Below are positions 24,402 to 34,197 of a stretch of 64,000 bases of DNA, piece by piece; the stretch's first letter is position 1; every line of letters starts with the position of its first letter. This DNA is from Paludibacteraceae bacterium (GTDB lineage Bacteria > Bacteroidota > Bacteroidia > Bacteroidales > Paludibacteraceae). A model generated the notes under the pieces. The model was not told where the DNA came from and did not search any database. It saw nothing but the letters and a program-made list of their open reading frames with translations. Made by a program: the position numbers and the translations under genes. The DNA lies in the NCBI GenBank assembly GCA_024399955.1, contig JAKSNH010000001.1, positions 186,001 to 250,000 on the forward strand. Direction: 5' to 3'.

Positions 24402-27210
24402 TGGGTGGAGTAGATGCTGATGAGGTATTATTCATTTTATATATGAAGGTGAGCATAATGTACGTCGGCAGTGTATTCACTTTTTGGTAACTGACGTAGT
24501 TCTCACCCACCGTCTGAACGATGTTCTTGTGGTTGTTGAGTATATCAAAGGCCTTGAGTGTCAGTGTGGCATTCTTCCACGTCTTATCAATGGAGGCATT
24601 CAGCATTATTTCGTTCACATCCGTCAGACCTGTATAACCATAACGGGCTGTATAACCGCAGTCAGCCGATATATTCCATTGCTTAGGCAGGTGGAACACC
24701 ACATCGCCTGTAATCGTCCAATCCAGCACATGCGTAGTGTTCTTGCGATTGGCAGAGTTCATTGAGTAAGAGTAGGTGACACGTCCTTGCAACCCCAAGT
24801 CCACTATATCATGCGTGAGACGTAAACTCAGATTCTCGCTGGCCCGCACGTTACCGGTGCGACTAAGCGAACCCAATACTACTTGATTGGCTGCAATAGC
24901 CGCTTCAATATCTGCTGCCGTAGCATCATGGTTAATATACGCAATGCGTTGGTTGTAACCAATTGAAGTGCGCGTATTGAATTGCAGCATCTTATTGGCA
25001 AAAGGCGTGCTATACATCAAGTTAGCACTTACATCAAACGGCAGCGACTTGGCATTCACCGTCTGTTGATAGAGCTTACCTTTCTCGTCGTAAATACTGT
25101 TATTCACCAGGGCGTCCTTGGTCAGATTAGCCTGAATACCGGCCATCAGATTGGAGAAATTATCCTGATTGAACTTCGAGTACATCAGTCGCAGCGAGTG
25201 CTTGAAGGCCGGCTTAAGTGACATATTACCTATCGTCTCATTCATAGCGTTGGAGTTATTACGCACCGGCTCTATCTGAGTAAGCGACGGCTGCGAGGTT
25301 GTGCCTCGATAGGTGATACGAGCGTACTGTTTCTTGCCAAAGTTGTACTTAAACGAAGCATTTGGACTCCAGTTCCAGGCATACACCCATTTATCGCGAT
25401 TGAGTTTACCGCCGTAGTAACTGATGGAGTGGGTCTGACTGGGATTGAACTTAACACCTACCGTCAGGTTGAAATTCTGCTCTATCCATTGGTAGTTCAA
25501 CTCAATTGCCTCCGAGAAGAAATCGTTCTGCAACTTATTACTATACACTGAATCAGACTGATACGTATGACTAATCGTATCCATTGTCATCTGATCCTTG
25601 TTGCTATTGCGACTATTGCCTGAGAAGGTGATGGCGGTTTCTAAGAAATGGTTGCGACCATAGATAGGCTCCACAAACGACACCCTTAAGTTGTAATTGA
25701 CAGCATCATTACCCGAATTGGTGTATTGATCCAACGTCGTTTTATGATGCAGCGAATCGCGGTTAAACGTGCTGGAATAGCCCTTGGTATTGGTATAACC
25801 CACCTCGGCGTTCATGGTTAGTTTGCGACCGGGCTTATAGAACGAATGCGAGTAAATAGCCTTCAGTCCTGTTCCAATCTGTTCCGAACGGCTATATTGC
25901 TGCTGTGTACCGTCGTTGATGCTGTCGGTCTGAATACTATCCTGACGGGTGTACGAATAGGTCTCGTTGGAGGACGAATGCGAGTTAGAGTAGGTGATAC
26001 GTGGCTGCAGAATCAGTTTATTAAGCGTATCAATCTGATACTCCAACTCAAGACGTGCATTCAGGTTCCAGCCCTCGCTGGTGCGAGTAGTGCGATTATG
26101 ATTACCATAGGTAATATTCCCTGCCGAATAACTCTCTTTATTCAACTCCGACTCGGTGTCATTATGACTGTGATTAACGGTTACATCTCCGCCAAAGACC
26201 ATACTGGTTTGCGCATCACGTTTGTGCTTAAGGTGGTCATTGAGGTCTATATTGGTATTTATACCAATGTTCTCCGCCCTGGTCAGTCCTGCGTTCTGTC
26301 CGCCTAAGTTACCTCGACCGCGACCTGAACGAATCTCATTGGTGTTATTGGCATTGGCCATAATGGTTGTTTGGCTTTCGCCCAAAAGGATATTAGTCAT
26401 CAATCCTGCCGAATACCTCAAATCGTTCTTGGCGGTCCATTTATCAAAAGCAGGGTAGATGTCTGCACCTAATCCACCATTATAATTGCCAAATACTCCT
26501 TTCTTGCGGTCCGGCTTAAGAGTCAGGTTAATTATGCGCTCTGTCTCGTCGTCTTCAAAGCCGGTTAATTGCGCCATCTCGGACTTCTGGTCAATCACCT
26601 GTATCTTCTCAATCATCTCGGCAGGGATATTCTTGGTTGCCGACTGCACATCGTTACCGAAGAACTTCTTACCATCTACTCTCACACCTTTTATCTGCTC
26701 TCCATTCACCGTTATATTGCCTTCTTTATCCACTTCAATACCGTTCATCTTCTTGAGCAATTCCTCCACCATAGCACTCTCGCCCACTTTAACGGCCGCG
26801 GTGTTATACTCAATAGTATCTCCCTTAACGGTCATCTCGGCTGCATGGCCCTTGACTTGCACTTCTTGCAGTAACTGCACATCTTCTGCTAAACGGATAT
26901 CCGGCACAATCAGATGGTCGTTCTTAACCTCAATCGAAGTCCTTGCCTCAATATAACCTAAACTGCCGGCATAGAGTTTATACTTGCCTGCAGCAATATC
27001 CGTTAACCAATACTCACCATCCATAGAGGCTTGTGCGCCTTGCACCATCGTACTATCGCCGTTCTTGGCATAACTGAATAAACGAACAGCAGCCAGTTCA
27101 ACCGGACTGCCGTCTGTTTGACTAACTACCTTGCCGCGAATCGTATATCGCGATTGTGCCATCACAAGGCACGAAAACAGGGATAATGTGACGAATAGAA
27201 CGTGCTTCAT
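24370..27210 (-). CDS. TonB-receptor-like outer-membrane beta-barrel protein
   Basis: About 946 aa from the ATG at 27210, which opens a signal peptide (MKHVLFVTLSLFSCLVMAQ); the open frame extends 27 codons further into the upstream gene without support. A carboxypeptidase-regulatory-like domain follows (YTIRGKVVSQTDGSPVELAAV), then a plug-like region (EELLKKMNGIEVDKEGNITVNG) and a large barrel rich in aromatic-ended strands. The plug is shorter and lacks a clear TonB box, as in OMP_b-brl_3 proteins. Its start lies four bases after the stop of the beta-helix lipoprotein gene. Substrate unknown. Confidence 0.9.
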   Translation of the reverse strand: MKHVLFVTLSLFSCLVMAQSRYTIRGKVVSQTDGSPVELAAVRLFSYAKNGDSTMVQGAQASMDGEYWLTDIAAGKYKLYAGSLGYIEARTSIEVKNDHLIVPDIRLAEDVQLLQEVQVKGHAAEMTVKGDTIEYNTAAVKVGESAMVEELLKKMNGIEVDKEGNITVNGEQIKGVRVDGKKFFGNDVQSATKNIPAEMIEKIQVIDQKSEMAQLTGFEDDETERIINLTLKPDRKKGVFGNYNGGLGADIYPAFDKWTAKNDLRYSAGLMTNILLGESQTTIMANANNTNEIRSGRGRGNLGGQNAGLTRAENIGINTNIDLNDHLKHKRDAQTSMVFGGDVTVNHSHNDTESELNKESYSAGNITYGNHNRTTRTSEGWNLNARLELEYQIDTLNKLILQPRITYSNSHSSSNETYSYTRQDSIQTDSINDGTQQQYSRSEQIGTGLKAIYSHSFYKPGRKLTMNAEVGYTNTKGYSSTFNRDSLHHKTTLDQYTNSGNDAVNYNLRVSFVEPIYGRNHFLETAITFSGNSRNSNKDQMTMDTISHTYQSDSVYSNKLQNDFFSEAIELNYQWIEQNFNLTVGVKFNPSQTHSISYYGGKLNRDKWVYAWNWSPNASFKYNFGKKQYARITYRGTTSQPSLTQIEPVRNNSNAMNETIGNMSLKPAFKHSLRLMYSKFNQDNFSNLMAGIQANLTKDALVNNSIYDEKGKLYQQTVNAKSLPFDVSANLMYSTPFANKMLQFNTRTSIGYNQRIAYINHDATAADIEAAIAANQVVLGSLSRTGNVRASENLSLRLTHDIVDLGLQGRVTYSYSMNSANRKNTTHVLDWTITGDVVFHLPKQWNISADCGYTARYGYTGLTDVNEIMLNASIDKTWKNATLTLKAFDILNNHKNIVQTVGENYVSYQKVNTLPTYIMLTFIYKMNNTSSASTPPNGLQRNNRLF

Positions 27211-27214
27211 TGCC

Positions 27215-28624
27215 TTATTGCCATTCATAACATCCTGCATCTGGATGCTCTTGCTTGCGAACGAATCCGTTGCGGTCATTAGGATAAGCATCTATATATT
27301 GACCTATTCCGCGTGCCGGTGATACACTGTCTAAACGAAAATCAAAGTACTTGTATTTCTTATACATGTAATACACGTTCTTAAACACCGTATCTTGCTC
27401 TCCGGCATAAGTAATAGCCTGACAGCCTTCTCCCACTAAACTATCATTACGCAGATAACTATTTTCCACTTTGCCGGGGAAGGTGTGCAACGACGTATCG
27501 GCTACAACTAAGTTATTCTTCTGCACTCCGGTAATAATCGAGTTGCATATATCTACTCTTGCTGCACTATCTACTAGCACCGCCGGCACGTTCTCGCGGC
27601 CCACTTGATGGATATTAAGATTCGAATTAGGATACCCAAAGAAGCCTGCAATCGTCGTATAAGTCACATTGTGTTGACCGCTGCCTAAATAGAGTAGGTA
27701 AGATGCGCAGTTGCTAATCTCCGTGTTAATAATCGTGGCATTAGCATACTGCATCACCACACCATATCCCGCATGGTTGTGAATGCGACTATTAGTCAAA
27801 CTCAGTTTGGCGGTAGGTGTCTTATTAACCGTATCTCCCATGCAATAAATGCCGGTTGAACCACCTATTATCTCGGCGTGGTTAATCTTCCATTCTTGTC
27901 CGGATGCCGTAGTATCAATCAAGTATAACCCTCCCCATTGACCGCTGGCTACACGATAGGGTACATGCTCAAAGAGGTTATCTAAGCGGTCGCCCATAAT
28001 AGTGACGGGACGGTCTAACTCGCCCTGTATATCGATGTCTCCATATACCTGGATATTGGCTTTATTATGCATATAAAGCGTGGTGTTGGCAGGAATAGTC
28101 AGTTTGCCTTTAACTACCAACGAATCGTAAATAAGGTAGTTAGAATCGGCCTTTAATGTAAGCGGACCATCCGTGATGACACCCTTCATCCGATGCACAT
28201 TCATACCGTATGCTTGCAAGCCAATAGACTGAATAGAACCATTCACCAAGAAACGGATAGTATCAATCTCCAACGGAAGTGCATTCGTCGTATAAGGGTC
28301 AATCTGAGTGCGAACAAACAGGAAGATACTATCCTTGCCGTAAATCTCTATATCACGCAGGTTATCCATTTTATTCTCACCATCTACGTTGATAAAGAAC
28401 TTATCGCCTTTATCCAACCAAACACGAGAAATACGGATAGCGTTGGAGTTACGATTATAAATCATCACCTGCTGGGTAGAACTGCCCATCCCGGTGAAGA
28501 CCGTATCAAAACACACAGAATCGGCAGAGAAGGTTAAACGCATACTGGGGTCACTCGAGAACTGATGCTCCTTACAACCCACCAACAGCAACAACGCAAA
28601 AAATATATACAGGCACTTCTTCAT
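27215..28624 (-). CDS. Lipoprotein with right-handed beta-helix repeats
   Basis: A 469-aa protein with a lipoprotein signal (MKKCLYIFFALLLLVGCKEH). After a C-terminal-type Ig-like start (RLTFSADSVCFDTVFTGMGSS) come many short turns with repeated N/T/G pattern such as NKANIQVYGDIDIQGEL, SLTNSRIHNHAGYGVVMQYANATIINTEISNCASYLLYLG, typical of pectate-lyase-like helices. No catalytic site was recognised. It overlaps the porT stop by one base (TAATG) and lies between two outer-membrane barrel genes, so it is probably a surface or periplasmic partner. Confidence 0.85.
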   Translation of the reverse strand: MKKCLYIFFALLLLVGCKEHQFSSDPSMRLTFSADSVCFDTVFTGMGSSTQQVMIYNRNSNAIRISRVWLDKGDKFFINVDGENKMDNLRDIEIYGKDSIFLFVRTQIDPYTTNALPLEIDTIRFLVNGSIQSIGLQAYGMNVHRMKGVITDGPLTLKADSNYLIYDSLVVKGKLTIPANTTLYMHNKANIQVYGDIDIQGELDRPVTIMGDRLDNLFEHVPYRVASGQWGGLYLIDTTASGQEWKINHAEIIGGSTGIYCMGDTVNKTPTAKLSLTNSRIHNHAGYGVVMQYANATIINTEISNCASYLLYLGSGQHNVTYTTIAGFFGYPNSNLNIHQVGRENVPAVLVDSAARVDICNSIITGVQKNNLVVADTSLHTFPGKVENSYLRNDSLVGEGCQAITYAGEQDTVFKNVYYMYKKYKYFDFRLDSVSPARGIGQYIDAYPNDRNGFVRKQEHPDAGCYEWQ

Positions 28625-29328
28625 TATTCAAAGTTAAAAGTAATCACTAACATCTGATTGCGTAATCGATCTAACGCATTCGTGTAAAAATGGTCTCCGG
28701 CAGGTAATTCAGGACGCTCACTCACCGGTGTAATAGCATTCTTAAAACCTACTTGATATCTAATCTCCGGACAAAACTTAAACCAGCGGAAATAGAAGTC
28801 GCATCCAAAACCGAAACTCACAAAGTAATCCATCATCTGTTGGTAGATAACGCGGTCTTTCTGACGACCAAAGTCAAAACTAACTCCTCCTCCGGCAATC
28901 AAGTACGGTCGGTAGTTCTTCTCTCGCTCAGCACTCCACTTAATCATCAATGGCAAAGCCAAAGGTAACGATAGTAATTCGGCATTCTTACCGGCACTGC
29001 CTTTAACAGGCGCTCCGCTGGAGGTCTTATACGTGATTGTCTTTTGACCAAAGTAGAGAGTAGGGATAAAACGCAAGTTAAGATGGCGGCTCATACGTAA
29101 GTCGCATATAAATCCTACATTAAAACCGGGCAGCACCTGACTAACCCTAGCGTGATAAATCTCTCCGTCTATCTCTTGCTCACTATCGGTCACGCTGTAA
29201 GCCATCAGGTTAGTACCTAATGAGAAGCCAAAGTGGATGAGTTTATCATCTATGTATGGATTATTCATCTGAGCCCTCGCCACCGAAGTCATCATCAGCA
29301 GCGTGGCTATCAATATTCTTACCTTCAT
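28624..29328 (-). CDS. porT: PorT-family outer-membrane protein (type IX secretion associated)
   Basis: A 234-aa predicted outer-membrane barrel with signal peptide (MKVRILIATLLMMTSVARAQ). The family's N-terminal IHFGFSLGTNLM and the following LPGFNVGFICDLRMSRHLNLRFIPTLYFG match PorT/SprT, first known as essential for gingipain export by the type IX system of Porphyromonas. No other T9SS gene (porK-N, sov, porV) lies in the window. The start overlaps the upstream TonB-receptor gene by 68 bases, and the stop overlaps the beta-helix gene by one. PorT homologues in bacteria without a full T9SS are possible. Confidence 0.75.
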   Translation of the reverse strand: MKVRILIATLLMMTSVARAQMNNPYIDDKLIHFGFSLGTNLMAYSVTDSEQEIDGEIYHARVSQVLPGFNVGFICDLRMSRHLNLRFIPTLYFGQKTITYKTSSGAPVKGSAGKNAELLSLPLALPLMIKWSAEREKNYRPYLIAGGGVSFDFGRQKDRVIYQQMMDYFVSFGFGCDFYFRWFKFCPEIRYQVGFKNAITPVSERPELPAGDHFYTNALDRLRNQMLVITFNFE

Positions 29329-31858
29329 GTTTCTTTGGTTTCATATTTCCGAAGTTGTAGGTCAGCCCCAAACTAATGGTGCGACTATGCCAGCGATTCT
29401 CCTGATACTGCCAGAAGCCATCACCTTCGGATGTACTACGTCGTGCTCGTGAATCTAATATGTCTCGTACGTTAAACGTCAATGCTAAAGCACCATCTAA
29501 GAACGTCTTTCTAAGTGCTAAATCAATAAAGTAACTATGCTCCGTCTTACCCTGAGCCATCACACGAGGTGAATTATATTTGGCGGCGATTTGACCTGAG
29601 AAGGTTTTGGTAAACAAGAAATTTAGGTTAATTCGCGCAGAAAAAACAAATATATTCTGCTCCTTAATGGTAATCGGATCAAAGGGCACACCATTCAACA
29701 TTGGAGTATAGGTGGACTTATCCATTCGGTTGTAATAGAAGTCCAAACTGGTGGTAATTTGCAGCAGTTCCTTAAAGAGTTTATTCTTAGCTACAAATTC
29801 CAATCCTGCCTCGTGGCGTTTACCAAAGTTAGCCCAAGTATTACGCATAATGTCGCCGTCTCGGAACTTGATATTCTGACGAACGTCTTCAGCAAAACGG
29901 TAGAATAATCCTGCACTAATCGTGTGACGCTCCCAGGTCTTGAGATAATTAAGTTCCAAGGACGAACTATACTGCGGCAAGAGGAAGATATTACCATATG
30001 TGATATTAGTTGGGTCACTCAGGTCCTGACGAGGATTGATTTGATGGCCTCTCGGACGCTGAATGCGACGCGTGTAATTAAGTTGCAGTTCGTGGTTCTT
30101 GGGGAAAGCATAACTAAGATACACACTGGGGTAGGCTTGGAAATAAAGCGTATCTTGTGTGAAATGCTGCATACTGCCTAATGCATCGTAATAATTGGCC
30201 TCGATGTGTCTCTTGAATAACTCTGCACGCAGACCAACCAACACCGAGAACTTATCCCAAAAACGATTGCCATAAGTCAAATAAAGAGCGTGTGTTTGTT
30301 CATTCTCCTGGAAATTATCGTAGAAGTCCTTCTTCTCTGCTCCACGAGTGTGTTGCTCATCACTCTCCCAAGCGTCTGCTGAAGTATTACGCCAACCTAA
30401 ATCAGTCTGCCAGCCTGCTTCCAAACGAGACTTCTCGTTCGGCTTCCACTCATAATCCGCCTTGAGTTGCAACTTCTTATTATTGTTCTCATTCAATTGC
30501 TCCTCCACTGTTGTACCCGGAAGTTCTTCGCGAGTTGCAACATCATAGTGTGTGTCGTGATAAAAATGGTCACTATTCCAAGTATGCTCATCAAATTGGG
30601 CGGACATATTCAATTTATGTTTAGAATTGATATCAAACTGCCAATTGATGCGAGCATTATAGCCCGGATGGTATCCTTGACCCTTCTGGGTGCGTTTATA
30701 CAAGTCGGTAAGCACCTCGGTATTATCGGAATGGCGTGGACCTACATAATCGGTTACATCGTATTCTTCATACCATGTAGGATTATTGCTGCGATTAGAG
30801 AATGCACCATTCGTCTTATCATTCTTGGCTGTAATCAATCCAAAGCCGCTAATACCAATCGTAGAACGGTCCGTAACATGAAAATCCAATCCTGCACGAA
30901 TAAACATACCACCACCATTATGTCTATTCTCGCCATCTTTCTTAAGACGAGTAATATGAGTGGCATCCTGGGGATTGATAGCATCATAACTGTATCGGTC
31001 ATTAATAGTACCGCCATTAGCAGAATGGTAGTGATAGCCTAAGTTAGCATAACCCTCTACAACGCCTTTATTAAAGTTGAAGTTGGCACCGATACGTCCT
31101 CCTGGCGGAACATCCCACGGCTCAGATAGGGTATAGTCAATAGCCGCATTCACCGAACCATAATAGCCGGCTTTGCGGTCTTTCTTCATAACCAAGTTGA
31201 TGATTCCGGCTGTGCCTTCAGGAGAGAACTTTGCTCCAGGATTGGTCATTACTTCAATCTCTTTAATGCTGCCTGCCGGCATTTGCTTAAGTATATCTGC
31301 ACGATTTTCGGCTGTTAACCCTGCCGGGTGACCGTTAATCCATATTTCAACGTCTTCGGAGTTACGCAACGAGATATTGCCTTCTTGGTCCACATCTACT
31401 GATGGCACTTGCTCCAAGGCATCGGTAACACTACCTCCGGCGGCCGCTAAACTCTGATCTACCGTAAAGATCTTCTTGTCTAACTCAAAACGCATCGTGG
31501 AACTCTGACCAACAACCTCTACTTCTTGCAGCGTCTCGGTATTCTCCTCTAAATAGAACTTACCGGCATCGTTATTACCTCCCTTAAGATGCAGCGTCTT
31601 CTTGGCTTCCTTATAGCCTACAAATGAAATGGCTAACACATAATCTCCATTTTGAACGTTGGTGAGAGCAAACATGCCGTCTTCGTCCGTAATAGCGCCC
31701 GCAGCGGGTACGCTCTCTCCAGCGCGCGTAAGAGAAACATTGACATAGTCTAATGCGTGACGGGAGGACGCATCTAAAACACGTCCCGTAATGGTATTTT
31801 GCGCCCAAAGGACTATCGTGCTACATAGTAGCAAGGATATGGTTAATAGCTTCTTCAT
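29261..31858 (-). CDS. TonB-dependent-receptor-like outer-membrane protein
   Basis: An 865-aa exported protein: signal MKKLLTISLLLCSTIVLWAQ, a carboxypeptidase-regulatory-like domain (NTITGRVLDASSRHALDYVNV, residues about 21-110), a plug domain (TDALEQVPSVDVDQEGNISLRN; EIEVMTNPGAKFSPEGTAGIINL) and an outer barrel from about residue 230. The C-terminus carries an extra acidic tail (DSHAADDDFGGEGSDE) encoded in the region overlapping porT by 68 bases. Its start lies 38 bases inside the aroQ gene. No TonB box was picked out. The cargo is unknown. Confidence 0.92.
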   Translation of the reverse strand: MKKLLTISLLLCSTIVLWAQNTITGRVLDASSRHALDYVNVSLTRAGESVPAAGAITDEDGMFALTNVQNGDYVLAISFVGYKEAKKTLHLKGGNNDAGKFYLEENTETLQEVEVVGQSSTMRFELDKKIFTVDQSLAAAGGSVTDALEQVPSVDVDQEGNISLRNSEDVEIWINGHPAGLTAENRADILKQMPAGSIKEIEVMTNPGAKFSPEGTAGIINLVMKKDRKAGYYGSVNAAIDYTLSEPWDVPPGGRIGANFNFNKGVVEGYANLGYHYHSANGGTINDRYSYDAINPQDATHITRLKKDGENRHNGGGMFIRAGLDFHVTDRSTIGISGFGLITAKNDKTNGAFSNRSNNPTWYEEYDVTDYVGPRHSDNTEVLTDLYKRTQKGQGYHPGYNARINWQFDINSKHKLNMSAQFDEHTWNSDHFYHDTHYDVATREELPGTTVEEQLNENNNKKLQLKADYEWKPNEKSRLEAGWQTDLGWRNTSADAWESDEQHTRGAEKKDFYDNFQENEQTHALYLTYGNRFWDKFSVLVGLRAELFKRHIEANYYDALGSMQHFTQDTLYFQAYPSVYLSYAFPKNHELQLNYTRRIQRPRGHQINPRQDLSDPTNITYGNIFLLPQYSSSLELNYLKTWERHTISAGLFYRFAEDVRQNIKFRDGDIMRNTWANFGKRHEAGLEFVAKNKLFKELLQITTSLDFYYNRMDKSTYTPMLNGVPFDPITIKEQNIFVFSARINLNFLFTKTFSGQIAAKYNSPRVMAQGKTEHSYFIDLALRKTFLDGALALTFNVRDILDSRARRSTSEGDGFWQYQENRWHSRTISLGLTYNFGNMKPKKHEGKNIDSHAADDDFGGEGSDE

Positions 31859-32240
31859 AACAATTGGACCCCATAATGGTGGTCTGACAGACCTCGGTTA
31901 ATAAACTTACACGGCGGAAGTCCTCTCGCCGAGTAATATCGCTTAGGTGCACTTCAATAACCGGCACCTCACATAGTTCTATCGCATCGCGTATACTGAC
32001 GCTGGTATGCGTATAGCCTCCGGCGTTCAGTATAACGGCTGCATATTCATCTTTACGGACCTGTTGTATTTGGTCAATCAGATCGCCTTCGTGATTCGAC
32101 TGATAATACGTCAACCATAAATCAGGGTGGGCTTGTTGCAAGTCCACAATAATCTGCTCCATGCTACGTTTACCGTACAAGTCGGGATTCCTTCGCCCAA
32201 GCAAGTTCAGATTAGGTCCATTGATGATCAGTATCTTCAT
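31821..32240 (-). CDS. aroQ: Type II 3-dehydroquinate dehydratase
   Basis: Catalyses dehydration of 3-dehydroquinate in the shikimate pathway. Length 139 aa, normal for AroQ. Visible are INGPNLNLLGRRNPDLYG with the catalytic Tyr, YQSNHEGDLIDQIQ, LNAGGYTHTSVSIRDAI and EVHLSDITRREDFRR with the active-site His and Arg. The ATG lies two bases beyond the rho stop, and its 3' end overlaps the TonB-receptor start by 38 bases, so rho, aroQ and the receptor probably share a transcript. Confidence 0.95.
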   Translation of the reverse strand: MKILIINGPNLNLLGRRNPDLYGKRSMEQIIVDLQQAHPDLWLTYYQSNHEGDLIDQIQQVRKDEYAAVILNAGGYTHTSVSIRDAIELCEVPVIEVHLSDITRREDFRRVSLLTEVCQTTIMGSNCYEEAINHILATM

Positions 32241-32242
32241 CT

Positions 32243-34027
32243 TTATTGTCTAACGCCATTGACCGCCAGCAGGAACTCGTCATTGTCCTCTGTGCGTTCC
32301 ATGTATGTTTTCAGTTTTTCCATTGCCTCAACGCCATTCATGTCGGATAACTGTTTGCGGATTTGCCACATACGACTAAGCACCTCCGGAGGCAACAGCA
32401 AATCGTCACGACGAGTACTGGAGGCAGGTATATCTACAGCAGGGAAGATGCGCTTATTAGCCAACTTACGGTCTAATTGCAACTCCATATTACCGGTACC
32501 CTTAAACTCCTCAAAGATAAGGTCATCCATCTTACTTCCGGTCTCCGTTAGAGCAGTTGCTATAATAGTGAGTGAACCTCCAAATTCAATATTACGAGCA
32601 GCACCAAAGAAACGCTTAGGTTTATGTAATGCTTGCGCTTCTACGCCGCCGGATAGCACTTTACCACTCGCCGGAGCCACTGTGTTATATGCACGAGCCA
32701 AACGTGTGATAGAGTCGAGTAGGATAACTACATCTTTGCCACATTCCACTAAGCGACGGGCTTTCTCATATACTATATTAGCCACTTTAACGTGGTTGTC
32801 GGCCGGCTCATCAAACGTAGATGCAATCACTTCGGCATTGACACTACGAGCCATGTCGGTTACTTCCTCGGGACGCTCATCAATGAGCAGAATCATCATA
32901 TAGACCTCTGGGTGGTTGTCCAAAATAGCATTAGCTATCTGCTTCAATAACACCGTCTTACCGGTCTTTGGTTGTGCTACAATCAAACCGCGCTGACCCT
33001 TACCAATCGGACTGAATAAGTCAATGATACGAACGGACAACGGATCTTGACGATTGCCCTTGCAGAGCGTGAACTTCTCATCCGGGAAGAGGGGCACTAA
33101 GTCCTCAAAAGCAGGACGTTTACGAGCCTCTTCTATATCCAGTCCATTAATAGTCAACACGCGATCTAACGGATGTACTTTCTCATTCGTTTTCTCACTT
33201 ACGCGTACTATGCACTCTACTGTATCACCCGGACGAAGACCATACTGCCGAATCTTAGCCTGATTGACATATACGTCTTTAGGAGAGGAGGCATAGTTAT
33301 GTTCAGGAGAACGTAAGAATCCATAACCATCTTTCTCTATCTCCAATACACCGACTGCAGGCACATATTGCACCTCCGGAGCATTCTCTGCCGGAACTGC
33401 TGCAGGAACTTGTGCCGTCTCTTCCTTCACTTCTGCCGGTTGAGCGGTTTGCTGAACCTGCTCTTTGCCTTTCTTCTTGCGTTTCTTATTGGCTTGTTGT
33501 GGTTGTGGTTGTGGTTGTGGTTGTGGTTGTGGTTGCGCCTGCTCTTGAACCGGAACGCGTGGCTTAGGCTGTTGGGCTACAGGAATATTAGGCATTGGTT
33601 GTTCTAATTGCGTCTCCGCTTGTACTTCAGGAACAGGAGCGAACTTCACCTTCTGCACCTTTTGTACCGTGCGATTAGGAGTGTGATTATTATTCTTTAA
33701 GTCCTCCTGCATCTGCTTAACTTGCTCTTTCTCAGAACCAACAGTCACCAGCATCTTTTCTACTTTGAGGTTCTCCGTATTTACTTTTTGTGCGCCTGCA
33801 GACGTACGCATACGTACCCGTTGACGCGGAGCACCGTCTTTCTTAATAGCCTTGACGTCCTCTTTTGCCTGCACTTTCTCTGCTCTCTGATCGGCTTGTG
33901 CATCTAAAATCTCATAAATGAGAAGTTGCTGATTCTTTGTGTTACGCACTTTGATGCCAAGCCCTTTGGCGGCCTCTTTTAACTCGTCGAGCGTCATGCG
34001 CTCAAGTCTTTTCATGTCGTATTGCAT
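32243..34027 (-). CDS. rho: Transcription termination factor Rho
   Basis: Hexameric RNA helicase that ends transcription. About 594 aa from ATG at 34027 ([18 protein letters not shown]); 34015 is an alternative. The N-terminal Rho domain ([13 protein letters not shown]) is followed by a long low-complexity insert including repeated PQ units ([12 protein letters not shown]) and a Lys-rich patch, as in other Bacteroidota Rho. Then comes the RNA-binding OSB fold ([13 protein letters not shown]...[10 protein letters not shown]) and the ATPase core with Walker [10 protein letters not shown], Walker [10 protein letters not shown] and the Q/R loops. Its promoter lies at 34086-34117. It is the first gene of an eleven-gene minus-strand run. 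Confidence 0.96.
   Translation of the reverse strand: MQYDMKRLERMTLDELKEAAKGLGIKVRNTKNQQLLIYEILDAQADQRAEKVQAKEDVKAIKKDGAPRQRVRMRTSAGAQKVNTENLKVEKMLVTVGSEKEQVKQMQEDLKNNNHTPNRTVQKVQKVKFAPVPEVQAETQLEQPMPNIPVAQQPKPRVPVQEQAQPQPQPQPQPQPQQANKKRKKKGKEQVQQTAQPAEVKEETAQVPAAVPAENAPEVQYVPAVGVLEIEKDGYGFLRSPEHNYASSPKDVYVNQAKIRQYGLRPGDTVECIVRVSEKTNEKVHPLDRVLTINGLDIEEARKRPAFEDLVPLFPDEKFTLCKGNRQDPLSVRIIDLFSPIGKGQRGLIVAQPKTGKTVLLKQIANAILDNHPEVYMMILLIDERPEEVTDMARSVNAEVIASTFDEPADNHVKVANIVYEKARRLVECGKDVVILLDSITRLARAYNTVAPASGKVLSGGVEAQALHKPKRFFGAARNIEFGGSLTIIATALTETGSKMDDLIFEEFKGTGNMELQLDRKLANKRIFPAVDIPASSTRRDDLLLPPEVLSRMWQIRKQLSDMNGVEAMEKLKTYMERTEDNDEFLLAVNGVRQ
33497..33534 (-). repeat. Hexanucleotide repeat in rho coding PQ repeats
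   Basis: At least six consecutive near-perfect 6-nt units (CAACCA on the coding strand) encode the PQPQ tract in the N-terminal insert of Rho. Copy number could vary by slippage without frame change. Confidence 0.85.
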
Positions 34028-34085
34028 AGTGTAATATAATATGTCTTTTGGGGAAAACGGAGAGATAATCTCCTTAAATCGGGTG

Positions 34086-34117
34086 CAAAGATACGACTTT
34101 TTTCTCAATTACACAAA
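34086..34117 (-). promoter_or_regulatory. Promoter of rho
   Basis: On the minus strand: TTTG at 34117-34114, 20-nt spacer, TATCTTTG at 34093-34086. The leader is about 50 nt. Confidence 0.85.
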
Positions 34118-34132
34118 TTTTTTTATAAAAAT

Positions 34133-34164
34133 CTTGTATATTTCAAAAAAAAAGTATAATTTTG
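34133..34164 (+). promoter_or_regulatory. Promoter of the small secreted protein gene
   Basis: CTTG at 34133-34136, 20-nt spacer with TATATTTCAAAAAAAAA, TAATTTTG at 34157-34164, followed by an ATG at 34198. Confidence 0.75.
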
Positions 34165-34197
34165 CACACAAATTCCAATCTAATCAAATATTTTTAT

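Noticed and set aside
25846-26956. Several plus-strand open frames inside the receptor gene
   Set aside because: Antisense shadows of the receptor barrel; hydrophobic but without consistent motifs or promoters.
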